Of a stretch of 64,000 nt of DNA, positions 1-7,006 are shown in pieces. Both the position numbers and the translations under genes were made by a program. Each line of letters starts with the position of its first letter. The first letter of the stretch is position 1. This DNA is from Eubacterium sp. MSJ-33 (GTDB lineage Bacteria > Bacillota > Clostridia > Lachnospirales > Lachnospiraceae), in assembly GCF_022174665.1 (NCBI RefSeq), contig NZ_CP076562.1, forward strand, positions 64,001-128,000, in the 5' to 3' direction. The notes beneath the pieces were generated by a model. That model worked only from the letters and a program-made list of their open reading frames with translations. It was not told where the DNA came from and ran no database searches.

Positions 1-236
1 AAAGTGAGCAGGCTGCAAGAAATTTATTAAATGACTTTGAAATAACAAAAACAAGTTTGTCCAAAGTTGCCGGGAGTCTGAAATTTTGTGATAATCCCAA
101 ATTAAGAGAATTAGGATACCGAAGAATCAATTTTTTAACTCATCGATATTTTATGATATATCGTATTGAAAACAATACAGTTTATGTGGATAATATTTTT
201 CATGAATTGCAAGATTACGAAAATAAAATGAATTAA
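1..236 (+). CDS. RelE/ParE-type toxin, C-terminal part (5' end outside window)
   Basis: The reading frame is open from base 3 to a TAA at 234-236 and gives 77 residues. The order of elements (a PKLRELGYRRI segment, then HRYFMIYRI, then a short strand and the VDNIFHELQDYE end) matches the C-terminal beta-sheet of the RelE/ParE type II toxin superfamily. Such toxins either cleave mRNA at the ribosome or poison gyrase. The start and any upstream antitoxin gene lie outside the window, so subfamily and intactness cannot be judged. The family assignment is by fold-level resemblance only. Confidence 0.7.
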   Translation, partial: SEQAARNLLNDFEITKTSLSKVAGSLKFCDNPKLRELGYRRINFLTHRYFMIYRIENNTVYVDNIFHELQDYENKMN

Positions 237-253
237 TTAAATGAGTAGGTAGA

Positions 254-421
254 ATGAATAGATTATCAGCAGATAAGATGGTTCAGTATTTCTGGTTTGC
301 TTTTGCTAAGGATAATGCAATTACATTTTCAAAGAAGATGAAAGCAGAAGGGCTGCCTAGATTTAAGGACGTGTTTGAGGAATTCAAAGATAGATTTAAT
401 AATGAGTGGTTAAGAAGATAA
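254..421 (+). CDS. Small hypothetical protein (55 aa)
   Basis: ATG at 254 opens a 55-codon frame ending at TAA 419-421, ten bases before the ATG of the next gene and overlapping its AGGAGGAGG ribosome site region. The product is basic and aromatic (FWFAFAKDNAITF, then FKDVFEEFKDRFNNEW). I recognise no family. Tight coupling to the EEP-type gene downstream suggests a two-gene operon. It could be an accessory or regulatory peptide, but nothing in the sequence shows a function. Confidence 0.45.
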   Translation: MNRLSADKMVQYFWFAFAKDNAITFSKKMKAEGLPRFKDVFEEFKDRFNNEWLRR

Positions 422-431
422 GGAGGAGGCT

Positions 432-1328
432 ATGGAGATTAGTATTAAGGAATGGAATGTGAACTTTGGTTCTGATAAAGATGTAGAAATATGTGCATTT
501 GCAAAGGAGTATATTAAAGGTACTGATATTATTGTTTTTACAGAAGTTGTTGATAATGAAAGTATCAAGGATTTGTTAGATACACTAGATTCAAGCTATA
601 AAAAATATACGTCAGCAATTCGTAATGTTGAATTGTATAATCAGGTAATAATTGCTGTGAAAACAGGTTTAGAAGGATGTTTGAGAACACAACAGGTTAT
701 TATTGATGAGGAGAAATGGGATTTAAATTGTTTGCCTGATATATGTCATATAGAAATAACAACTAGCGAAGATGAATTAATAAATGTTATTGGAACTCGT
801 GTGAGAATTGATGGCGGCTCTGATGTAGATTATAAAAACCGCTGCGAACAGTTTAGAAATTTGGTTAAGTATATTGAAGCGTTAGAAAATGTAATTGTGC
901 TTGGGGATTTCAATAATGGAATGATTAAAGCAGATTCAGATAAAGAATATAATGTTGTTAAAGACAAATATGAATTAAGATGGGATTATGGTAAAAAGAA
1001 ATATGTGAAAAACCCATTGAGGTTTTACAATTTTCATTTAATGAAACACATATTAGGAGAGAAGTATTCTTTGAAGGAAATCATGGGAGAAGAAAGCTCT
1101 TGGGGATTATCTTTATATAAAGAAATTCTAACATATGGTCAATTAAAGAATGACCAAATAATTACAAAAAATATTAGCTTAAAAGATGCATATTATGATT
1201 GGGGATATGTTCGTGATAATGAATGGTTGTATGAAGATATGCTTTATAAAAATCGTTTTAATAGAGGAAACAAAATAAGTCATGGATATCCAGATCATGC
1301 AATACTAAACGCAACAATAGAGTCATGA
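432..1328 (+). CDS. Endonuclease/exonuclease/phosphatase (EEP) fold protein
   Basis: A 298-residue protein behind a strong AGGAGG site. The N-terminus has a KEWNVNFG segment resembling the WN-N-G strand of the DNase I/exonuclease III fold. FTEVVD near residue 36 could supply the metal-binding glutamate. LGDFNNG near residues 155-161 is the family GDFN motif. PDHAIL near residue 288 stands where the family has its S/D-D-H catalytic end. A metal-dependent phosphodiesterase activity on nucleic acid or a phosphoester is therefore likely; the substrate is unknown. The low GC and accessory neighbours suggest horizontal acquisition. Confidence 0.65.
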   Translation: MEISIKEWNVNFGSDKDVEICAFAKEYIKGTDIIVFTEVVDNESIKDLLDTLDSSYKKYTSAIRNVELYNQVIIAVKTGLEGCLRTQQVIIDEEKWDLNCLPDICHIEITTSEDELINVIGTRVRIDGGSDVDYKNRCEQFRNLVKYIEALENVIVLGDFNNGMIKADSDKEYNVVKDKYELRWDYGKKKYVKNPLRFYNFHLMKHILGEKYSLKEIMGEESSWGLSLYKEILTYGQLKNDQIITKNISLKDAYYDWGYVRDNEWLYEDMLYKNRFNRGNKISHGYPDHAILNATIES

Positions 1329-1450
1329 CAAAATTCTTAGTAGTAAACATTTTCCTTTTACTACTAACAGGCAGTAACAACATGCTCAATTCTGCTCTGA
1401 TTTGCCACAATTTGTAATTTCGGAGCAAATTATGTAAATCCCAGAAACCC

Positions 1451-1527
1451 CTTGCAAAACAGGGCATTCTGGGGCAAATCAAGGAGAAATAAAACAATGA
1501 TAAAAATACTTTTCATCTGCCACGGCA
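1451..1527 (+). repeat. Left copy of 77-nt flanking repeat, candidate attL
   Basis: This stretch aligns without gaps to 4688-4764. Both start with CTTGCAAAA, share AGGGCA and GGGCA blocks, place an ATG at about the same position (1497 and 4734), and end in an identical 16-bp core at 1512-1527 and 4749-4764 (TTCATCTGCCACGGCA). The core encodes the start of the phosphatase P-loop. Here the frame degenerates immediately after the core, as expected for the disrupted side of an integration site. Confidence 0.7.
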
Positions 1528-1580
1528 GGACTGTGAAAAGCCTTATAAATCAAGGAATAATAGGGCAAAACGGGGCATAG
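1497..1580 (+). pseudogene. 5' fragment of low-molecular-weight phosphatase gene
   Basis: An ATG at 1497 behind AAGGAG begins with MIKILFICHG, closely matching MIRVLFICHG at the start of the intact phosphatase at 4734. After the glycine the frame reads unrelated residues and stops at 1578-1580. The catalytic arginine of the C-X5-R loop and everything downstream are missing. I read it as the host gene stub left behind by integration. The 28-codon frame may still be translated but cannot be an enzyme. Confidence 0.7.
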
Positions 1581-1817
1581 TCTGGTAGTCAGAGCATTTG
1601 GGGACTACGGTAATACTACGAATGAGGGAATGCAAATGAGCCGATGTAGAAATGCAGATTTTAACGGTAGTAGCAATCGTTAAATTGTAAGGGCTATCGT
1701 TATATAGTGTGCAATCGTTGAATAGTCTAGCAGTATCGTGTAAAATGAATATCTAGTTGGATACGGACATATAATATTAATGCAGCCGCAAGCTGTGATT
1801 TGAACTTATATTTGACC

Positions 1818-1846
1818 TTGACAGGCGGCACATTTGAATGTATACT
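1818..1846 (+). promoter_or_regulatory. Strong sigma-A type promoter for the antitoxin RNA
   Basis: TTGACA at 1818-1823 and TATACT at 1841-1846 are separated by 17 bp. This predicts transcription from about 1853, directly ahead of the 46-nt repeats. A strong promoter here fits an RNA antitoxin that must outnumber its toxin. Confidence 0.75.
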
Positions 1847-1852
1847 TTAAGT

Positions 1853-2004
1853 ACAGTAAGAGATTACTGCAAATGTTTGTTGCTACTCGATATGCAACTC
1901 AAATAAGGTCGAGTTCAAATGTTTGTCGCTACTCGATATGCGACTTAGAAAAGGTCGAGTTCAAATGTTTTGAGGTTCTGTTCGAGAGGACGGAGCCTCT
2001 TTTT
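1853..2004 (+). ncRNA. Probable type III antitoxin RNA with 46-nt pseudoknot repeats
   Basis: Two full 46-nt units start at 1871 and 1917 and a partial third starts at 1963. Each full unit can form an H-type pseudoknot. Unit 1: stem GTTGC (1879-1883) with GCAAC (1894-1898), and loop CTCGA (1886-1890) with downstream TCGAG (1909-1913). Unit 2: GTCGC (1925-1929) with GCGAC (1940-1944), and CTCGA (1932-1936) with TCGAG (1955-1959). The T-A to C-G change in the first stem keeps pairing, so it is compensatory. A strong promoter, repeats, a terminator and then a toxin gene is the hallmark order of ToxIN, CptIN and TenpIN loci. Confidence 0.8.
1985..2004 (+). terminator. Short hairpin terminator between antitoxin repeats and toxin gene
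   Basis: AGAGG (1985-1989) pairs with CCTCT (1996-2000) and runs into a T tract ending at 2004. Type III loci typically place such a leaky terminator here, so that most transcripts are antitoxin only and a minority read into the toxin gene. Confidence 0.65.
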
Positions 2005-2020
2005 GACGGTTGGAGAAGAA

Positions 2021-2497
2021 ATGGAAATAGGACATTTTTATTATATTAATGATCAATACTTTAAGGATTTTCCAGATTCTTATTTGATGCAGAATAAGGA
2101 AAAGGTAAATGGACAGTTACATGATAGACCATGTTTTTATGCATTCCAGGATAGTAATACGCAGCTGTTTTGGATGATACCATTTTCATCACAGACTTCT
2201 AAATTTAAAGGAATCTATAATAAGAAAATGCAAAAGTATCATAGGTGCGATACAATTGTTTTTGGAGAAGTGCTTGGTCATGAGAAGGCATTTTTGATTC
2301 AAAATATGTGTCCGATTACAGAAAAATATATGAAAAATGAGTATCTGGACTCTGTTGCCAACATACCAGTTCGTGTTGATGGTAGATTAGAAAAGGAGTT
2401 AAAGGATAAAGCAGGAAAAGTTTTAGCATTGCAGAGAAAGGGAGCGAAGTTGATTTTTCCAGATGTTCTTAGTATAGAACAGGAATTATTAAAATAG
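2021..2497 (+). CDS. Type III toxin-antitoxin endoribonuclease toxin (ToxN/CptN/TenpN-like)
   Basis: The ATG at 2021 follows a GGAGAAG site and gives 158 residues; a longer in-frame start at 1970 lies inside the antitoxin RNA and is unlikely. The protein opens with GHFYYINDQYFKDFPD and has RPCFYAFQD, WMIPFSSQ, KFKGIYNKK, CDTIVFGEVLG and AFLIQNMCPIT segments. This layout is that of the small endoribonucleases of type III systems, which cut their own antitoxin transcript and are held inactive by its pseudoknots. Among the subfamilies I think CptN is closest, but this is from memory. The function is supported mainly by the repeat-terminator-toxin context. Confidence 0.75.
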   Translation: MEIGHFYYINDQYFKDFPDSYLMQNKEKVNGQLHDRPCFYAFQDSNTQLFWMIPFSSQTSKFKGIYNKKMQKYHRCDTIVFGEVLGHEKAFLIQNMCPITEKYMKNEYLDSVANIPVRVDGRLEKELKDKAGKVLALQRKGAKLIFPDVLSIEQELLK

Positions 2498-2503
2498 ATG
2501 TAA

Positions 2504-2680
2504 ATATCTATGGGGCATTCGGATATAGCAGTAACACTTAATGTTTACACCCATGTTGGACTTGAGGATGCGGAGAAAGAACTTCAGAAGATGCAGGAAT
2601 TGGAAAATGCAAGGAAAGAGATGGGGATTTCGGATGAGGATGATAAGTCTTTGAAACAGAATATGTTCAAGGTGGTTTAA
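2504..2680 (+). pseudogene. C-terminal remnant of a tyrosine-type integrase
   Basis: Translating from 2504, just after a stop at 2501-2503, gives SMGHSDIAVTLNVYTHVG followed by a helical acidic tail to the stop at 2678-2680. The GHSDI motif and the tyrosine of NVYTH are the last two catalytic landmarks of Tn916/phage-type tyrosine recombinases. The N-terminal and central domains, including the catalytic arginine and HxxR, are absent. It is plausibly what is left of the enzyme that inserted the surrounding element. Confidence 0.8.
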
Positions 2681-2705
2681 AAATAGAATATTGATGGAAA
2701 CTGGT

Positions 2706-2737
2706 GGCACTCAGGCTTATAGCTTGGGTGTCTTTTT
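2706..2737 (+). terminator. Rho-independent terminator
   Basis: GGCACTCAGGC pairs imperfectly with AGCTTGGGTGTC across a TTAT loop and is followed by TTTTT. It closes the integrase remnant and separates it from the next transcription unit. Confidence 0.6.
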
Positions 2738-2870
2738 GACTGGTAAAAATATGCCTTGGCTGATATAATGTAAATTGAAAACAAAGTAAAAACATTTTGT
2801 TATACATAGTTGGCTGTTAATGGCATCTGAGATATCGTAGGATGCTTTTATGATTGGAGGATAAGGCATA

Positions 2871-3791
2871 ATGATAAACTTGGGTACATTAAAGGAAATA
2901 ACTGATTTAAGAAGTGTGTGGCCACATGAGGCTTTGAACTTTACCCCTTGGGTAGCGGAGAATGTTGACCTGCTTGCAGATGCTGTTGGTCTTGATATTA
3001 CAGTTGATGAGACAGAATCATCTGTTGGAGATTTCAATGTTGATATTTATGCATCTGAAACAGGCACCGACAGAAAGATTATCATTGAAAATCAATTAGA
3101 AGACACGGATCATGACCATCTTGGCAAATTGATTACTTATGCATCCGGGAAAGACGCAGACGTGGTTATTTGGGTAGTAAAACACGCACGAGAGGAACAC
3201 AAGGCAGCAGTTGAGTGGCTTAATAACCATACGGATGACAAGATTGGATTCTTCTTGTGTGAAATAAAGCTGTTCCAGATAGGAGATTCTGATATTGCTC
3301 CATCATTTACAGTAGTGGAAAGACCAAATGATTGGACGAAGGAGATTAAGAAGACAACTGCTACAAATCCAACACAGCAGCAGAGACTGGAATATTGGCA
3401 GGCGTTCAATGATTATGCCTTTCAGAATGCAGAATTTAACAAAGCATTTAATAAGAGAAAACCAACAACAGACCACTGGATGGATTTTAGTATTGGTTCA
3501 TCAGCTTGTCATATCGCAGTATCTCAAATCCAAAAAAGAAATGCGATTGATGTTGAATTGTACATAAATGATGATAAGGAACTTTTCAGAAATTTGTTTT
3601 TACATAAAGATGAGATTGAATTAGTAATGGGCGTTACTCTTGACTGGAGAGAACTACCTGAAAGAAAAGCAAGCCGTATTATTATTGAAAAAGAAGTGAC
3701 ATTTGATGATCATGCCACATGGCCACAGCAGTTTGATTATATTATGGATATTTGCATGAAGATGAAGAAGGCATTTAAGAAGTACTTATAA
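2871..3791 (+). CDS. DUF4268-type protein with PD-(D/E)xK-like core
   Basis: 306 residues with a GGAGG site. Residues about 52-85 read SVGDFNVDIYASE, then KIIIENQLE, then DHDHLGKLITYASG. This is the D...E-x-Q layout seen in restriction-like nuclease folds of the DUF4268 family. The C-terminal half (DHWMDFSIGSS onward) fits the helical and sheet region of the same family. These proteins are common in accessory and defence islands, but no activity is established to my knowledge. The gene ends 13 bp before the next, so the two are probably co-transcribed. A nuclease role is inference. Confidence 0.65.
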   Translation: MINLGTLKEITDLRSVWPHEALNFTPWVAENVDLLADAVGLDITVDETESSVGDFNVDIYASETGTDRKIIIENQLEDTDHDHLGKLITYASGKDADVVIWVVKHAREEHKAAVEWLNNHTDDKIGFFLCEIKLFQIGDSDIAPSFTVVERPNDWTKEIKKTTATNPTQQQRLEYWQAFNDYAFQNAEFNKAFNKRKPTTDHWMDFSIGSSACHIAVSQIQKRNAIDVELYINDDKELFRNLFLHKDEIELVMGVTLDWRELPERKASRIIIEKEVTFDDHATWPQQFDYIMDICMKMKKAFKKYL

Positions 3792-3804
3792 GAAGGTGAT
3801 GTCA

Positions 3805-4509
3805 ATGGATACAGTAGATATGATGATATCTTCAACCATGAGTTATTATAATAATTTGAAGAAGGATCCTAATGGACGTTATCGCTCATGGGAGCATTGC
3901 TATTCAAATTTTTATCATGCTAGAGAAAAAGATAATGCAGATGTAGATTACTTAAGTTTACAATTAGCTTTTTACTTGGCGAGTTGGGGAATGTATAGAG
4001 GGTCTTCGTTTCTTTTGCAGAAAGACTATAGGATACATGTACCTGTTGTTAAAGAACTGTTGGATAAAAAATATGATTTATTGATGGGAATAAATTGTTC
4101 AGAATTGAAGAACGAAGTGAATCAGAAAAAATTCATAGAATTGAACGCATTTATGAGTGAGTATTATGATGGTATTCGCAAGAATGTAAAAGAGAAGGAT
4201 TTGAAGAATAACTTATCATATACTCTGATTACGAAAATTTTAATGGGAACTATGGGATGTGTTCCGGCATATGATAGATATTTTATTGCGGGCATCAAGA
4301 ATCAAAAGGTTGCTACAGGAAGTTACAATATTAAGTCTATTTTACAGCTTGTAGATTTTTATGAAAGAAATGAATCTCGTTTAGAACCTGTCAGAGAGAA
4401 TATGAGAGTGTATGATTTACCATACCCACAGATGAAAATGATTGATATGGGATTCTGGGGAATTGGGTTTGATTTGGATACTAACAAAGAAATAAACGTA
4501 GCATATTAG
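3805..4509 (+). CDS. Conserved protein of unknown function (234 aa)
   Basis: I place the start at ATG 3805, six bases after AAGGTG; GTG 3796 and ATG 3799 are in frame but overlap the ribosome site. The protein has RSWEHCYSNFY near the N-terminus and a well-conserved-looking block LQLAFYLASWGMYRGSSFLLQKDY, then a probable helical C-terminal half with VPAYDRYF. I have a general recollection of similar proteins in many gut bacteria, without a named function. It follows the DUF4268-type gene closely, so they may act together. Confidence 0.55.
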   Translation: MDTVDMMISSTMSYYNNLKKDPNGRYRSWEHCYSNFYHAREKDNADVDYLSLQLAFYLASWGMYRGSSFLLQKDYRIHVPVVKELLDKKYDLLMGINCSELKNEVNQKKFIELNAFMSEYYDGIRKNVKEKDLKNNLSYTLITKILMGTMGCVPAYDRYFIAGIKNQKVATGSYNIKSILQLVDFYERNESRLEPVRENMRVYDLPYPQMKMIDMGFWGIGFDLDTNKEINVAY

Positions 4510-4687
4510 TAATGGCTTATTCTGCACACCCTTTTGTTAAATAATGCACCCCTATCCGTAGTCTGCCCCCTTAACTGACTACGATTTGACTACTACACAA
4601 GGCAGTGATTTGCTCCGTTTTGCATTATTTTACAAAAAGTGTAGTTTTAGAGAAGAAAAATACGATGCCCGGAAAAGTCGATAAAAC

Positions 4688-4764
4688 CTTGCAAAATAGG
4701 GCAATACAGGGCATTTTAGAACAGGAGAAATTTATGATTAGAGTTTTATTCATCTGCCACGGCA
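4688..4764 (+). repeat. Right copy of 77-nt flanking repeat, candidate attR
   Basis: This is the partner of 1451-1527, with the identical 16-bp core at 4749-4764 inside codons 6-11 of the intact phosphatase gene. The ribosome site (AGGAG) and start codon of the working gene lie inside this repeat, so the element end supplies them. Confidence 0.7.
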
Positions 4765-5231
4765 ACATCTGTCGCTCCACGATGGCTCAGAGCGTATTCA
4801 CTCACCTCGTCCGCCAGTCCAATCTCGATTCCTATTTCGAAATCGATTCGGCAGCGACGAGTACAGAGGAGATCGGGAATCCGCCACATCATGGGACAAA
4901 GCGAAAATTACAACAGGAGCAGATTCCGATGATTCCACATCGGGCGAGACAGATGACACGCGCGGATTATACATACTATGATTATCTGATCGGTATGGAT
5001 GGCGCGAATATTCGGAACATGACGCGGATTGCCGGTGGCAGTGATGTGGAAGGGAAGATTTACAAGATGCTGGCGTTTGCGGACTATGAGAAGACGCATA
5101 AACTGAGCGAAGCACGTGATGTGGCTGATCCGTGGTATACCGGTGATTTTGACCAGACATTTGAAGATGTTATGGAAGGCTGTCAGGGCTTGCTCGCTTA
5201 TATAAAGGATAAAGAAAAACTGAATAAGTAA
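4734..5231 (+). CDS. Low-molecular-weight protein-tyrosine phosphatase
   Basis: 165 residues starting at ATG 4734 behind ACAGGAG; an in-frame start at 4605 lies in the element end and lacks a good site. The P-loop CHGNICRS at residues 8-15 gives the C-X5-R-S nucleophile and phosphate-binding loop, and DPWYTGDF near residue 128 supplies the general acid aspartate. The enzyme removes phosphate from tyrosine (or arginine in some relatives) in the cytoplasm. Length is normal for the family. Its promoter and leader now come from the inserted element. Confidence 0.92.
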   Translation: MIRVLFICHGNICRSTMAQSVFTHLVRQSNLDSYFEIDSAATSTEEIGNPPHHGTKRKLQQEQIPMIPHRARQMTRADYTYYDYLIGMDGANIRNMTRIAGGSDVEGKIYKMLAFADYEKTHKLSEARDVADPWYTGDFDQTFEDVMEGCQGLLAYIKDKEKLNK

Positions 5232-5280
5232 AATAATAGCATTTACGCGTATTTAACATATGCGTGATAACGTATTTAAC

Positions 5281-5602
5281 ACCCCCTGTTTATTATGAAG
5301 ATAAGTAGAAGGGAATTTTCGTTGTCAAATAGAAGTGTATAAAGTATTCATGAAGTATATGATATGTTTGCAACTTAGAAGGACTTGTGTTCTTTGAGAA
5401 ATAGGAGCAATGCTTGAACACGATGTTCAAGCAAGCTGCCTCTGAGACATGGATGTCGAATAGGCAGTGGTTGCGTATGTGGGTATGAATCGAATAAGAA
5501 CACATAGTCCTTGTTAGTTGCGATACATTATATACGAATGAATACTTTGTGTACGATATTGGCAACGTAAATTCCCTCCCGTAAATCATAATAAATGGGG
5601 GT
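5281..5602. repeat. Large structured palindrome, family A copy 1
   Basis: The whole gap before the PhoH-like gene folds into one long imperfect hairpin. The outermost arms are 5281-5297 (ACCCCC then TTTATTATG) and 5587-5602 (CATAATAAATGGGGGT), followed inwards by GGGAATTT with AAATTCCC, and GGACT with AGTCC. The apex holds two hairpins: GCTTGAACA-CGA-TGTTCAAGC (5412-5432), and CTGCCT/AGGCAG (5436-5441, 5462-5467) enclosing a CTGA/GAAT internal loop and GACAT-GG-ATGTC (5446-5457). The same plan with different bases recurs at 21805-22112. No credible gene lies in it. Confidence 0.8.
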
Positions 5603-5608
5603 TTTTAC

Positions 5609-6988
5609 ATGAAGAAAACATATGTGATAGATACCAATATCCTGATTCAGGCACCACATGCATTCTTATGCTTTGAAGAGAATGATGTGGTGCTTCCGCT
5701 TGTTGTGGTAGAAGAACTCGATGGATTGAAGAAAGCGGAGGGCGAGAAAGGTTCTAATGCAAGAAAAGTCGTGCGTATGCTGGAGCAGTACCGGAATCAG
5801 GGAGATCTGTTGCAGGGTGTGACGCTGCCGGATGGAGGAACGCTTCGTATCGAGAAGAATTACAAGGCAGTGGAACTCCCGGAGGATATGCCGGAAGATA
5901 AAGCGGATAATCGAATCCTAAAGGTCTGCAAGGGTTTGTCACAGGATTTGGGTGAGAAGTCACAGGTGATTCTGGTTACGAAGGATCTGGTGCTCCGGAT
6001 CAAGGCGCAGATGCTTGGCGTGCGGGCAGAAGATTTCACGACGGAGCAGATTACGGTGGATGACCGGCAATATACAGGCAGGACAGATGCGTATATCCCG
6101 GAGGACAAGGTAAAGGAATTCAAGAAGCATGGAATCCCATGCAAAGAGGTGTATCAGACAGACGCGGGAGGGAATCGCACACAGCCGGAATTTATCGAGC
6201 ATGAATTTGTGATCTTAACGCCGGATCAGTCGAATAAGAAAACGATTCTTGGTAAGGTGCAAAAAGGTAAGATCTCCCCGCTATCCTATAAGAAATCATA
6301 CCCGTATGGCATCAAGCCGAGAAATGTCGGGCAGTATTTTATGCAGGAAGCATTGATGGCATCAGCAGATGAAATACCGCTTGTGATCATCAAGGGAATG
6401 GCAGGCACGGCGAAGACATTTTACTCGCTGGCGGTTGGGCTAGAAAAGGTGTTCAACAATCCGACCGGAGAATATCGGAGGATCATCGTCTGCCGACCGA
6501 ATGCGCAGTTTGACGATGAGATTGGATTTCTGCCGGGAAGCGAGCAGGAGAAGATTGCGCCGTTGATGCGACCGGTCATTGACAATTTGGAACAGATTCT
6601 TGATTCAGATGAAGAAGAACGGTATGCGGACGAGAAAGCATTGGCGGATAAGATCCAAGAGATCTTCGAGCGCGGAATTATTCAGACGGAGGCGCTGAAT
6701 TATATTCGTGGGCGTTCGATTGCAAAGACGTATCTGATTATTGATGAGGCGCAGAATATGACTCCGAATCAGGTTCGGGGAATTATCACGCGGGCAGGAA
6801 AGGGTACGAAGATCATATTGCTTGGAGATCCATGTCAGATAGACCGGCCATTTCTGGATGAACGGACGAATGGACTGAGCTATGCGGCAAAATACATGCA
6901 GGGAAGTCCGTATTGCGCGCAGCTCACATTATCGGCAGAGGAATGTGAACGGTCGGTACTCGCGATGGATGCAGTAAAACGCTTATAG
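5609..6988 (+). CDS. PhoH family ATPase with N-terminal PIN domain
   Basis: 459 residues. An N-terminal PIN nuclease-like domain begins KKTYVIDTNILI, with acidic residues typical of its metal site. The C-terminal PhoH domain carries Walker A GMAGTAKT near residue 265 and Walker B LIIDEAQNM near residue 378. PIN-PhoH proteins (YlaK type) are thought to act as RNA helicase/nuclease-like ATPases; the exact substrate is unknown. The ribosome site is an unusual GGGGG at 5597-5601, buried in the outer arm of the preceding palindrome. An HD-domain gene follows after 18 bp. Confidence 0.9.
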   Translation: MKKTYVIDTNILIQAPHAFLCFEENDVVLPLVVVEELDGLKKAEGEKGSNARKVVRMLEQYRNQGDLLQGVTLPDGGTLRIEKNYKAVELPEDMPEDKADNRILKVCKGLSQDLGEKSQVILVTKDLVLRIKAQMLGVRAEDFTTEQITVDDRQYTGRTDAYIPEDKVKEFKKHGIPCKEVYQTDAGGNRTQPEFIEHEFVILTPDQSNKKTILGKVQKGKISPLSYKKSYPYGIKPRNVGQYFMQEALMASADEIPLVIIKGMAGTAKTFYSLAVGLEKVFNNPTGEYRRIIVCRPNAQFDDEIGFLPGSEQEKIAPLMRPVIDNLEQILDSDEEERYADEKALADKIQEIFERGIIQTEALNYIRGRSIAKTYLIIDEAQNMTPNQVRGIITRAGKGTKIILLGDPCQIDRPFLDERTNGLSYAAKYMQGSPYCAQLTLSAEECERSVLAMDAVKRL

Positions 6989-7006
6989 GAAGAAAGGTTT
7001 GGAAAA

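Larger units (their letters stand above)
1451..4764. mobile_element. Decayed integrative element inserted in the 5' end of a phosphatase gene
   Basis: The segment is bounded by the two related 77-nt repeats with the identical 16-bp core. Just inside each end are short repeated motifs that look like arm-type integrase sites. Left: TAGTC at 1586, GACTAC at 1603 and ACTAC at 1615. Right: TAGTC at 4559 and GACTAC at 4577 and 4588, the last two 11 bp apart. Contents are a type III toxin-antitoxin-like locus, a C-terminal tyrosine integrase fragment, a DUF4268-type gene and an unknown gene. No intact integrase remains, so self-mobility is unlikely. The element extent is inferred. Confidence 0.65.

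Noticed and set aside
1258..1497. Minus-strand frame of 79 codons after the EEP gene
   Set aside because: Overlaps the EEP gene end and the left repeat; no family resemblance and low-complexity hydrophobic composition.
1834..2049. Open frame of 71 codons over the 46-nt repeats
   Set aside because: It simply translates the antitoxin repeats and terminator; it has no ribosome site and the repeats show RNA-level covariation.
4798..5160. Minus-strand frame of 120 codons
   Set aside because: Shadow of the phosphatase gene, whose catalytic motifs are intact.
5293..5589. Minus-strand frame of 98 codons in the phoH leader
   Set aside because: It lies wholly inside the family A palindrome, where structure explains the sequence.
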